DNA from: Streptomyces hydrogenans
Lineage (GTDB): Bacteria > Actinomycetota > Actinomycetes > Streptomycetales > Streptomycetaceae
DNA length: 32,173 nucleotides
Reading direction: 5' to 3'
Assembly (NCBI RefSeq): GCF_014656075.1
Contig: NZ_BNBS01000092.1
Coordinates: 1 to 32,173 of the forward strand
Part shown: positions 16,453 through 22,594 of the stretch, one piece after another
Layout: each line of letters starts with the position of its first letter
Position numbering within the stretch: the first letter of the stretch is position 1
Made by a program: the position numbers and the translations under genes
Notes under the pieces: generated by a model
What the model saw: only the letters and a program-made list of their open reading frames with translations
What the model was told of the DNA's origin: nothing
The model's database searches: none

Positions 16453-16468
16453 AAGGAGTCGATCCCTC

Positions 16469-16600
16469 ATGGCCGCTCAGACCGCCCCCCGCGTCCGCCA
16501 CTCCGCCGCCCGTCCCAGCGACGAGGCCCGGCAGAACGCCGCCGCAGCCCTCCAGCGCGCCCTCGACCGCCGCGACAACGGCGGCTCCACCGGTCACTGA
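16469..16600 (+). CDS. Small basic protein of 43 residues, unknown function
   Basis: A 43-codon ORF with AAGGAG ten bases before its ATG and third positions almost all G or C, as expected for coding DNA here. The product is charged: an Arg-rich N-terminal part (APRVRHSAARPSDEARQ), a likely amphipathic helix (DEARQNAAAALQRALDRR), and a Gly-rich end. It has no signal peptide or membrane segment. I do not recognise a family. It lies between a long leader and leuB and ends 19 bases before a large palindrome. It may be a conserved Streptomyces microprotein or the translated part of a regulatory leader. Confidence 0.6.
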   Translation: MAAQTAPRVRHSAARPSDEARQNAAAALQRALDRRDNGGSTGH

Positions 16601-16619
16601 CCTGCCCGACGCCTGTCCG

Positions 16620-16640
16620 TTCGTCCACATGGTGGACGAA
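16620..16640. promoter_or_regulatory. 21-bp palindrome upstream of leuB
   Basis: Arms TTCGTCCAC (16620-16628) and GTGGACGAA (16632-16640) are perfectly inverted around a 3-base centre. It lies just upstream of the leuB promoter and just after the small ORF. It may be an operator for a dimeric regulator of leuB, or a terminator stem. Confidence 0.6.
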
Positions 16641-16642
16641 GC

Positions 16643-16677
16643 GTGTCAGACGATGGGACGAAGAGTAGGGTGCCGCC
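16643..16677 (+). promoter_or_regulatory. Leaderless leuB promoter (-10 TAGGGT)
   Basis: TAGGGT (16666-16671) lies six bases before the leuB ATG. GTGTCA (16643-16648), 17 bases upstream of it, is a modest -35. No ribosome site is at the proper distance, so a leaderless message is likely. The 21-bp palindrome ends two bases before the -35. Confidence 0.55.
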
Positions 16678-17718
16678 ATGTCTCACAGCATCAATCTCGC
16701 AGTCATTCCCGGCGACGGCATCGGCCAGGAGGTCGTGGCCCAGGGCCTCAAGGTCCTCGCGGCCGTCCTTCCCCAGGACGTGAAGCTGGAGACCGAGGAG
16801 TACGACTTCGGCGCCCGGCGCTACCACGCCACCGGTGAGACCCTCACCGACGCCGACCTGGACTCCCTCAAGAAGCACGACGCCATCCTGCTCGGCGCGA
16901 TCGGCGACCCCTCGGTGCCGTCCGGCGTCCTGGAGCGCGGCTTCCTCCTGAAGCTGCGCTTCGCCTTCGACCACCACGTGAACCTGCGCCCCTCGAAGCT
17001 GCTCCCCGGCGTCGCCACCCCGCTCGCCGGGCAGCCCGCGATCGACTTCGTCGTCGTCCGCGAGGGCACCGAGGGCCCGTACACGGGCAACGGCGGCACC
17101 ATCCGCAAGGGCACCGAGCACGAGGTCGCCACCGAGGTCTCCGTCAACACCGCCTTCGGCGTGGAGCGCGTGGTCCGGGACGCCTTCGCCCGCGCCCAGG
17201 CCCGCCCGCGCAAGAAGCTGACGCTGGTCCACAAGAACAACGTGCTGACCTTCGCCGGCCACCTCTGGACCGACACCTTCAACCGGGTCGCCCAGGAGTT
17301 CCCCGAGGTCACCACCGACTACCTGCACGTCGACGCGGCGACGATCTTCCTCGTCACCGACCCGGCCCGCTTCGACGTCATCGTCACCGACAACCTCTTC
17401 GGCGACATCATCACCGACCTCGCCGCGGCCGTCTCCGGCGGCATCGGCGTCGCCGCCTCGGGCAACATCAACCCGAGCCGGGACTTCCCGTCCATGTTCG
17501 AGCCGGTGCACGGCTCCGCCCCGGACATCGCGGGCCAGGGCAAGGCCGACCCCACGGCCACCGTCCTCTCCGTCGCCCTCCTGCTGCGCCACCTCGGCTA
17601 CGAGACCGAGGCCGCCCGGGTCGAGACGGCCGTCGAGGCCGACCTCACCGAGCGGGGCACCGCCGTCCGCACGACGGACCAGATCGGCGACGCGCTCGCC
17701 GCGCGAGTAGCGAGCTGA
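16678..17718 (+). CDS. leuB: 3-Isopropylmalate dehydrogenase
   Basis: NAD-dependent oxidative decarboxylation of 3-isopropylmalate to 2-oxoisocaproate (EC 1.1.1.85). The same enzyme acts on 3-methylmalate in the citramalate route to isoleucine. The 346-residue product has the beta-decarboxylating dehydrogenase fold: VIPGDGIGQE at the N terminus, the REGTEGPYTG loop, the metal-site aspartates in IVTDNLFGDIITDLAA, and the NAD-binding EPVHGSAPDIAGQGKADP near the C terminus. ATG 16678 gives the normal N terminus and lies directly behind a promoter, without a ribosome site. A long terminator hairpin follows, so it is transcribed alone. Confidence 0.96.
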   Translation: MSHSINLAVIPGDGIGQEVVAQGLKVLAAVLPQDVKLETEEYDFGARRYHATGETLTDADLDSLKKHDAILLGAIGDPSVPSGVLERGFLLKLRFAFDHHVNLRPSKLLPGVATPLAGQPAIDFVVVREGTEGPYTGNGGTIRKGTEHEVATEVSVNTAFGVERVVRDAFARAQARPRKKLTLVHKNNVLTFAGHLWTDTFNRVAQEFPEVTTDYLHVDAATIFLVTDPARFDVIVTDNLFGDIITDLAAAVSGGIGVAASGNINPSRDFPSMFEPVHGSAPDIAGQGKADPTATVLSVALLLRHLGYETEAARVETAVEADLTERGTAVRTTDQIGDALAARVAS

Positions 17719-17741
17719 CCCGCGCGCCACTGACACCACAC

Positions 17742-17778
17742 AGCAGCCGCCGGGTCGTTCACGCACCCGGCGGCTGCT
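17742..17778 (+). terminator. leuB terminator
   Basis: AGCAGCCGCCGGGT and ACCCGGCGGCTGCT form a perfect 14-bp stem around a 9-base loop, 23 bases after the leuB stop. Confidence 0.8.
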
Positions 17779-17843
17779 TCCTGTGCGGTCGCGGGGTGCC
17801 CCCGTCGAACCCTGGACCGCGTCACCCGTTTCGTACGCAGGTT

Positions 17844-17868
17844 CCCACGCGCGATAATCGGACGTGGG
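17844..17868 (+). promoter_or_regulatory. ilvE promoter (-10 GATAAT) inside an inverted repeat
   Basis: GATAAT (17853-17858) is a strong -10, with TTTCGT (17829-17834) as a possible -35 18 bases upstream. CCCACG (17844-17849) and CGTGGG (17863-17868) flank the -10 as an inverted repeat, a possible operator. A GTG in the ilvE frame begins at 17864, five bases after the -10. Confidence 0.5.
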
Positions 17869-17962
17869 CCGCGGCATGCGCGAAAGCTCGGACGTCCTAG
17901 CAGTACTGCCAAGCGGGCGTGAGCGCGGTCCGACACACACAACCGGTGAAGGACAAGCACCC

Positions 17963-19048
17963 ATGACGACGATCGAGCTCAAGCCCTCCTCCAGCCCGCT
18001 GTCCGACGCGGAGCGCGCGGCGATCCTGGCCAACCCCGGATTCGGCCGCCACTTCACCGACCACATGGTCACCATCCGCTGGACCGAGGGCCGCGGCTGG
18101 CACGACGGCCAGCTCGCGCCGTACGGCCCGCTCTCCCTCGACCCGGCGACCAACGTCCTGCACTACGCCCAGGAGATCTTCGAGGGCCTGAAGGCGTACC
18201 GCCGCCCCGACGGCTCGGTCGCCTCCTTCCGCCCCGACGCCAACGCCCGGCGCTTCCAGCGCTCCGCGCACCGCATCGGCATGCCGGAGCTCCCGGTCGA
18301 GACCTTCATCGAGGCGTGCGACGCCCTGGTCCGCCAGGACGAGGCGTGGGTCCCGGAGCACGGTGGCGAGGAGTCGCTCTACCTCCGCCCGTTCATGATC
18401 GCGACCGAGGTCGGCCTGGGCGTCCGCCCGGCCAACGAGTACCTCTTCGTCGTCATCGCCTCCCCGGCCGGCCCGTACTTCCCCGGCGGCGTCAAGCCGG
18501 TCTCCATCTGGGCCTCCGAGGACCGCGTCCGCGCCGTCCCCGGCGGCGTCGGCGACGCCAAGACCGGCGGCAACTACGCGGCCTCCCTGCTCGCCCAGGC
18601 CGAGGCGGCCGCCAAGGGCTGCGACCAGGTCTGCTACCTCGACGCGGTCGAGCACAAGTGGGTCGAGGAGCTCGGCGGCATGAACCTGTACTTCGTGTAC
18701 GGGAACAAGATCGTCACCCCCACGCTCACCGGTTCGCTGCTCGCCGGCATCACCCGTGACTCGCTCCTCCAGGTCGCCCGCGACCTCGGCTACGAGTCCG
18801 TCGAGGAGCGCGTCTCCATCGACCAGTGGAAGACCGACACCGAGAACGGCACCCTCACCGAGGTCTTCGCCTGCGGCACCGCCGCCGTCATCACCCCCGT
18901 CGGCACGGTCAAGTCGGCCCGTGGCGAGTGGCTGCACTCCGGCGGCCGGCCCGGCGAGGTCACCATGAAGCTGCGCGAGGCGCTGCTCGACATCCAGACC
19001 GGCAAGGCCGAGGACGTCCACGGCTGGATGCACGAGCTGGGCAAGTGA
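17963..19048 (+). CDS. ilvE: Branched-chain amino acid aminotransferase
   Basis: A PLP enzyme making valine, leucine and isoleucine from their 2-oxo acids with glutamate as donor (EC 2.6.1.42). The 361-residue class IV aminotransferase has the PLP lysine in GDAKTGGNYAAS (K200), the substrate segment YAQEIFEGLKAYRR, and the phosphate-site FACGTAAVITPVG near the C terminus. ATG 17963 (MTTIELKPSSSPL) is preferred on family length and an AAGGAC upstream. The in-frame GTG at 17864 would add 33 residues and is placed like a leaderless start, so the N terminus is not certain. It ends at a bidirectional terminator. Confidence 0.94.
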   Translation: MTTIELKPSSSPLSDAERAAILANPGFGRHFTDHMVTIRWTEGRGWHDGQLAPYGPLSLDPATNVLHYAQEIFEGLKAYRRPDGSVASFRPDANARRFQRSAHRIGMPELPVETFIEACDALVRQDEAWVPEHGGEESLYLRPFMIATEVGLGVRPANEYLFVVIASPAGPYFPGGVKPVSIWASEDRVRAVPGGVGDAKTGGNYAASLLAQAEAAAKGCDQVCYLDAVEHKWVEELGGMNLYFVYGNKIVTPTLTGSLLAGITRDSLLQVARDLGYESVEERVSIDQWKTDTENGTLTEVFACGTAAVITPVGTVKSARGEWLHSGGRPGEVTMKLREALLDIQTGKAEDVHGWMHELGK

Positions 19049-19052
19049 CCCG

Positions 19053-19091
19053 CCGGGGCCTGTCCGCCCCTTCCCGTCGGACAGGCCCCGG
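19053..19091. terminator. Bidirectional terminator between ilvE and the permease gene
   Basis: CCGGGGCCTGTCCG and CGGACAGGCCCCGG form a perfect 14-bp stem around an 11-base loop. It fills the gap between the two convergent stop codons. Confidence 0.85.
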
Positions 19092-20516
19092 TCAGTCGGC
19101 CGGCACGCCCGGGACGGACTCCGTCCCGGGCGCGTCGCGTTCCGGGGCCGGGGTGAGCACCGCGTACAGCAGGCCGCCGGTGAGCCCCGAAAGCACGAAG
19201 CTGCAGTCGATCCCGCCGGTCAGGGCCAGCAGCGGCCCCTCGTACAGCGGCGTCGAGACGGCGGCCAGGCCGACCGCGGCGCCGAGCGCCCAGGAGACGG
19301 TGGCGCGCGGGTGCCAGCCGGCCGAGAACCAGTAGATCCCGCCGCGCGAGCGCCGGTTGTGGACCTGGAGCGCCTCGGGGTCGTACTCCCCGCGGCAGCG
19401 CGCGTGCCCGATGAGGGTGATGACCGCCCACGGAGTGCCGATCGCCGTCAGGAGCAGCACGAACGAGGTCATCGCCGACTGGGCGTCCGAGGCGAAGTGC
19501 CCGAGGAAGACGAAGCCGGTGGCGACGGCCGCGACCACCAGGGTGGCCCGGGTGCGGGTCGCGCGGGGCAGGATCGCGTCGAGGTCGAGGCCCATCGAGT
19601 AGAGCATCAGTCCGGCGTTGCCGACCGAGCCGGCGGTGGCCGCCAGCAGCAGCGGGACGAGGTACCAGACGGGCGAGGCGGCGACCAGCGGTCCGGCGTA
19701 GTCGAGGCCGGCGCGGGCGGCCAGCGCCGTGACCGTGCCGAAGAGCTGCGGCACCAGCAGGCCGACGAGCAGTCCGAGCCAGGTGGCGCGGTGGACGGAG
19801 CGCGCGCTGTGCCGGGTGGGGGAGACGTACCGGGTGTAGTCGCCGAGCAGGGTGATGAAGGCGACCGGGCCGCTGAGGCCGGCGGCGACCGCGGAGAACA
19901 GCCAGGTCGGCCAGAAGGAGCCGAGCAGGTACGGGGTGTCCGGTACGGGCGCGGTGGTGAAGTCCCCGGCGTACGCGACGAGCCCCACCGCCAGCAGGAC
20001 CGTCATGCCGACGGCGAGCGCCTTGCTCAGCCGGAGCAGCAGCCGGTAGCCGTACACGGCGCCCACCACCGTGCAGGCCGCGAGCAGCGCGTAGACGACG
20101 GCGTGCGTGCCGTCCCCGGTGGACAGGCCGGTCAGCCGGGCGAGGGTGCCCACCATGACGTCGCCGCCGATCCACAGGGTCAGGGCGGTGTAGCCGAGCG
20201 AGAGCAGCAGCCCCACCACCGAGCCGACGAGCCGGCCGCGGACGCCGAAGAAGGCGCCGGAGGAGGTGGAGAGGTTGGTGGCGGTACGCAGCGACACCAG
20301 CGCCAGCGGGGCGGTGACGGCGACGCCGGCGAGCGTGCCGGTGACCACGGAGGTGACCGAGGCCCACAGGCCGAGGCCGAAGGAGACCGGCAGCCAGCCG
20401 AAGACGATCACCCCCAGACAGAGGTTGGAGCCCAGCAGGATCGCGACGAGGTCGCGGGGGCCGCTGGTGCGTTCGGCCTCGGGGACGGTGTCGACGCCGC
20501 GCTGTTCGATCGCCAT
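19092..20516 (-). CDS. NCS1-family purine/cytosine-type permease
   Basis: A 474-residue membrane protein with about twelve hydrophobic segments. The pattern fits NCS1 nucleobase:cation symporters (CodB-like): an N-terminal GSNLCLGVIVFGWLPVSFGLGLW helix, LSTSSGAFFGVRGR, and the GPVAFITLLGDYTRYV segment. The substrate cannot be read from sequence; cytosine, purines, allantoin and hydantoins are all transported by relatives. ATG 20516 follows GGAGG. An in-frame start at 20564 would fall inside the promoter and operator. It is divergent from an agmatine deiminase-TetR operon that shares an almost identical operator, so the same TetR probably controls it. Confidence 0.85.
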   Translation of the reverse strand: MAIEQRGVDTVPEAERTSGPRDLVAILLGSNLCLGVIVFGWLPVSFGLGLWASVTSVVTGTLAGVAVTAPLALVSLRTATNLSTSSGAFFGVRGRLVGSVVGLLLSLGYTALTLWIGGDVMVGTLARLTGLSTGDGTHAVVYALLAACTVVGAVYGYRLLLRLSKALAVGMTVLLAVGLVAYAGDFTTAPVPDTPYLLGSFWPTWLFSAVAAGLSGPVAFITLLGDYTRYVSPTRHSARSVHRATWLGLLVGLLVPQLFGTVTALAARAGLDYAGPLVAASPVWYLVPLLLAATAGSVGNAGLMLYSMGLDLDAILPRATRTRATLVVAAVATGFVFLGHFASDAQSAMTSFVLLLTAIGTPWAVITLIGHARCRGEYDPEALQVHNRRSRGGIYWFSAGWHPRATVSWALGAAVGLAAVSTPLYEGPLLALTGGIDCSFVLSGLTGGLLYAVLTPAPERDAPGTESVPGVPAD

Positions 20517-20547
20517 GGGACCTCCGGGGGAGCGGAAGGGGGGATGA

Positions 20548-20564
20548 TTTAGAGCGACGCTCAA
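20548..20564. promoter_or_regulatory. TetR-type operator copy 1
   Basis: TTTAGAGCGACGCTCAA, containing the perfect dyad GAGCG-A-CGCTC. It overlaps the expected start point of the leftward permease promoter. Copy 2 (20617-20633) differs at two positions. Confidence 0.75.
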
Positions 20565-20592
20565 TGTGGCCTATGGCTGGACGGCACGTCAA
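20563..20592 (-). promoter_or_regulatory. Permease promoter
   Basis: On the minus strand, -35 TTGACG (20592-20587), an 18-base spacer, and -10 CACATT (20568-20563). The start near 20556 falls inside operator copy 1. Confidence 0.5.
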
Positions 20593-20605
20593 TGCTTGGA
20601 AGCAT
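20592..20605. promoter_or_regulatory. Inverted repeat between the divergent -35 boxes
   Basis: ATGCTT-GG-AAGCAT, a perfect 6-bp inverted repeat overlapping the rightward -35. It may be the site of a second regulator. Confidence 0.35.
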
Positions 20606-20624
20606 GGGCCTCAGCATTTAGAGT
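20596..20624 (+). promoter_or_regulatory. Promoter of the agmatine deiminase operon
   Basis: -35 TTGGAA (20596-20601), a 17-base spacer, and -10 TAGAGT (20619-20624). Operator copy 2 covers the -10. The leftward -35 is only three bases away. Confidence 0.7.
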
Positions 20625-20633
20625 GTCGCTCAA
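20617..20633. promoter_or_regulatory. TetR-type operator copy 2
   Basis: TTTAGAGTGTCGCTCAA, identical to copy 1 at 15 of 17 positions and lying over the -10 of the rightward promoter. The copies are 69 bp apart. Confidence 0.75.
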
Positions 20634-20649
20634 ACAGGAGGTGGATGAC

Positions 20650-20850
20650 GTGCGACCGACCCCCGTACCGGGCGACCGGCTGCCGCTCCGCGGCGTGCGA
20701 TCGGCCGCGCCGGGCTCGGCGACGGGCCCTCGCCCCCGGGCCGGCGACGTCCGGGTGGACGACCGCGCCCGCCCGCTCCCGCCCGTCCCGTCGCCGATCC
20801 GCCCGGAGCCGGCCGGCTCCGTCTCCCCGAACCGCCTCGACTCCCTCTAG
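20650..20850 (+). CDS. Possible 66-residue Pro/Arg-rich protein
   Basis: AGGAGG (20636-20641) lies eight bases before this GTG, and about 94% of third positions are G or C, more than in the neighbouring frames. The product (VRPTPVPGDRLPLRG...) is rich in Pro, Arg and Asp, with no signal or membrane segment and no family I recognise. Its TAG stop overlaps AGGA, the only ribosome-site-like sequence before the agmatine deiminase ATG, so it might couple translation. An ATG at 20645 in the deiminase frame competes for the same ribosome site. That alternative would give an extended deiminase instead. Confidence 0.4.
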   Translation: MRPTPVPGDRLPLRGVRSAAPGSATGPRPRAGDVRVDDRARPLPPVPSPIRPEPAGSVSPNRLDSL

Positions 20851-20860
20851 GACCCGCCTC

Positions 20861-21880
20861 ATGACCTCGTACCGCATGCCCGCCGAGTGGACCCCGCACG
20901 AGCGCACCTGGATGGCCTGGCCCAGCCCCAACCCCACCTTCACCGACGAGGCGGAGCTGGCCGGCGCCCGCGAGGCGTGGGCCTCCGTCGCCCGCGCCGT
21001 CCGCCGCTTCGAGCCGGTGACCGTGGTCGTCGCCCCCGGCGACGCGGAGGGCGCCCGCGCGCTCCTCGGCGACGACGTCGAGCTGATCGAGCGCGAGCTC
21101 GACGACGCCTGGATGCGCGACATCGGCCCCACCTTCGTCACCGACGGCACCTCCCTGGCCGCCGTGGACTGGGTGTTCAACGGCTGGGGCGCCCAGGACT
21201 GGGCCCGCTGGGAGCACGACTCCAAGATCGCCCGTCATGTCGCGGACGCGGCCGGCGTCACCGTCCACAGCAGCCCGCTGGTCAACGAGGGCGGCGGCAT
21301 CCACGTCGACGGCGAGGGCACCGTCCTGCTCACCGACACCGTCCAGCTCGGCTCCGGCCGCAACCCCGAGTGGACCCGCGAGGAGGTCGAGCAGGAGGTC
21401 CACGCCCGCCTCGGCACCACCAAGGCCATCTGGCTCCCGCACGGCCTCGCGGGCGACTACGGCATGTACGGCACCCAGGGCCACGTCGACATCGTCGCCG
21501 CCTTCGCCCGCCCCGGCACCGTCCTCGTCCACAGCCAGCAGGACCCGAACCACCCCGACTACGAGCGCTCCCGGACCTACGCGTCCCTGCTGCGCGCCCA
21601 GACCGACGCCCAGGGCCGCCCGCTGGAGGTCATCGAGGTCCCCGCCCCCACCGTCCTCAAGGACGAGGAGGGCGACTGGGTCGACTACTCCTACATCAAC
21701 CACTACCTCTGCAACGGCGCCGTCGTCCTCTGCTCCTTCGACGACCCCCACGACGCCCTCGCCGCCGAGATCTTCCGCAGCCTCTTCCCCGACCGCGAGG
21801 TCGTCCTGGTCGACGCCCGCACGATCTTCGCGGCCGGCGGCGGCATCCACTGCATCACCCAGCAGCAGCCGGCGGTGTAG
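20861..21880 (+). CDS. aguA: Agmatine deiminase
   Basis: Hydrolyses agmatine to N-carbamoylputrescine and ammonia (EC 3.5.3.12). The 339 residues form the five-bladed guanidino-group modifying fold. Features include MPAEWTPHERTWMAWP at the N terminus, WMRDIGPTFV, NEGGGIHVDGEGT, GQ/HVDIVAAF-type active-site His in TQGHVDIV, and the nucleophile C331 in GGGIHCITQQQP. ATG 20861 gives the family N terminus; the frame is open to 20564 and also to an ATG at 20645. No carbamoylputrescine amidase (aguB) lies alongside. It is followed nine bases later by a TetR gene and is driven from the operator-controlled promoter at 20596-20624. Confidence 0.9.
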   Translation: MTSYRMPAEWTPHERTWMAWPSPNPTFTDEAELAGAREAWASVARAVRRFEPVTVVVAPGDAEGARALLGDDVELIERELDDAWMRDIGPTFVTDGTSLAAVDWVFNGWGAQDWARWEHDSKIARHVADAAGVTVHSSPLVNEGGGIHVDGEGTVLLTDTVQLGSGRNPEWTREEVEQEVHARLGTTKAIWLPHGLAGDYGMYGTQGHVDIVAAFARPGTVLVHSQQDPNHPDYERSRTYASLLRAQTDAQGRPLEVIEVPAPTVLKDEEGDWVDYSYINHYLCNGAVVLCSFDDPHDALAAEIFRSLFPDREVVLVDARTIFAAGGGIHCITQQQPAV

Positions 21881-21889
21881 AACGTACGA

Positions 21890-22519
21890 GTGAGTCAGAG
21901 CAGCAGCCTTCCCCCCGCCCCCCGCCGTCGCAACCAGGCCGCGCCGCCGCGGGAGGACGTCTTCGCGGCGGCCATGGACACCGTGGCCGCCCGCGGTCTC
22001 GACGGGCTGACCATGGCCGGGCTGGGGCGACGGGTGGGGATGAGCAGCGGCCACCTGCTGTACTACTTCCGCACCAAGGACGAGCTGCTGCTCCAGACCC
22101 TGGAGTGGAGCGAGGGGCGGCTCGGCGCCGAGCGGGGGGCGCTGCTGTCGCGGCGGGGCAGTGCGCGGGAGCGGCTCGACGGGTACGTGGACCTCTACGT
22201 GCCGGACGGGCCGCGCGACCCGCACTGGACGCTCTGGCTGGAGGTCTGGAACCGCTCGCAGAACGCCGCCGAGGACGCCCGCGCCCGCCAGGCCGCCATC
22301 GAGTGGGCGTGGCACCGGGACCTCGTCGCGATCCTCGCCGAGGGCGTCTCCCGGGGCGAGTTCAGGGCCGTCGACCCGGACCGCTTCGCCACCCGGACGC
22401 GCGCCCTCCTGGACGGCTACAGCGTGCACGTCGCGGTCGGCCTTCCCGGCACCGGGAGGGACGAAGTCCTCGCCCAGGTGCGGGAGTTCATCGACGAAAC
22501 CCTGATCCCGCGAACGTAA
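21890..22519 (+). CDS. TetR/AcrR-family repressor
   Basis: A 209-residue protein with a TetR DNA-binding domain at about 22-68 (VFAAAMDTVAARGLDGLTMAGLGRRVGMSSGHLLYYFRTKDELL) and an all-helical ligand-binding C-terminal domain with a BetI-like look. The GTG start is nine bases after the deiminase stop with almost no ribosome site, so translation probably depends on the upstream gene. The duplicated palindrome at 20548-20633 has the size and placement of a TetR operator, so this protein likely represses its own operon and the divergent permease. The ligand is unknown; agmatine, a polyamine or a permease substrate are guesses. Confidence 0.9.
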   Translation: MSQSSSLPPAPRRRNQAAPPREDVFAAAMDTVAARGLDGLTMAGLGRRVGMSSGHLLYYFRTKDELLLQTLEWSEGRLGAERGALLSRRGSARERLDGYVDLYVPDGPRDPHWTLWLEVWNRSQNAAEDARARQAAIEWAWHRDLVAILAEGVSRGEFRAVDPDRFATRTRALLDGYSVHVAVGLPGTGRDEVLAQVREFIDETLIPRT

Positions 22520-22594
22520 CGCACGCAAGTACTCCCGATCGTTGCCCCCTGCACCCTTGTCGGCCGGCGGCTCCCTCCGGCACGGTTCCGGGCC

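Noticed and set aside
17864..17962. Separate ilvE leader peptide
   Set aside because: The frame runs into ilvE without a stop, so it can only be an extension, not a leader peptide.
20564..20860. Long N-terminal extension of agmatine deiminase from 20564
   Set aside because: It would begin upstream of the promoter's -10 and include the operator. Family similarity starts at MTSYRMPAEW.
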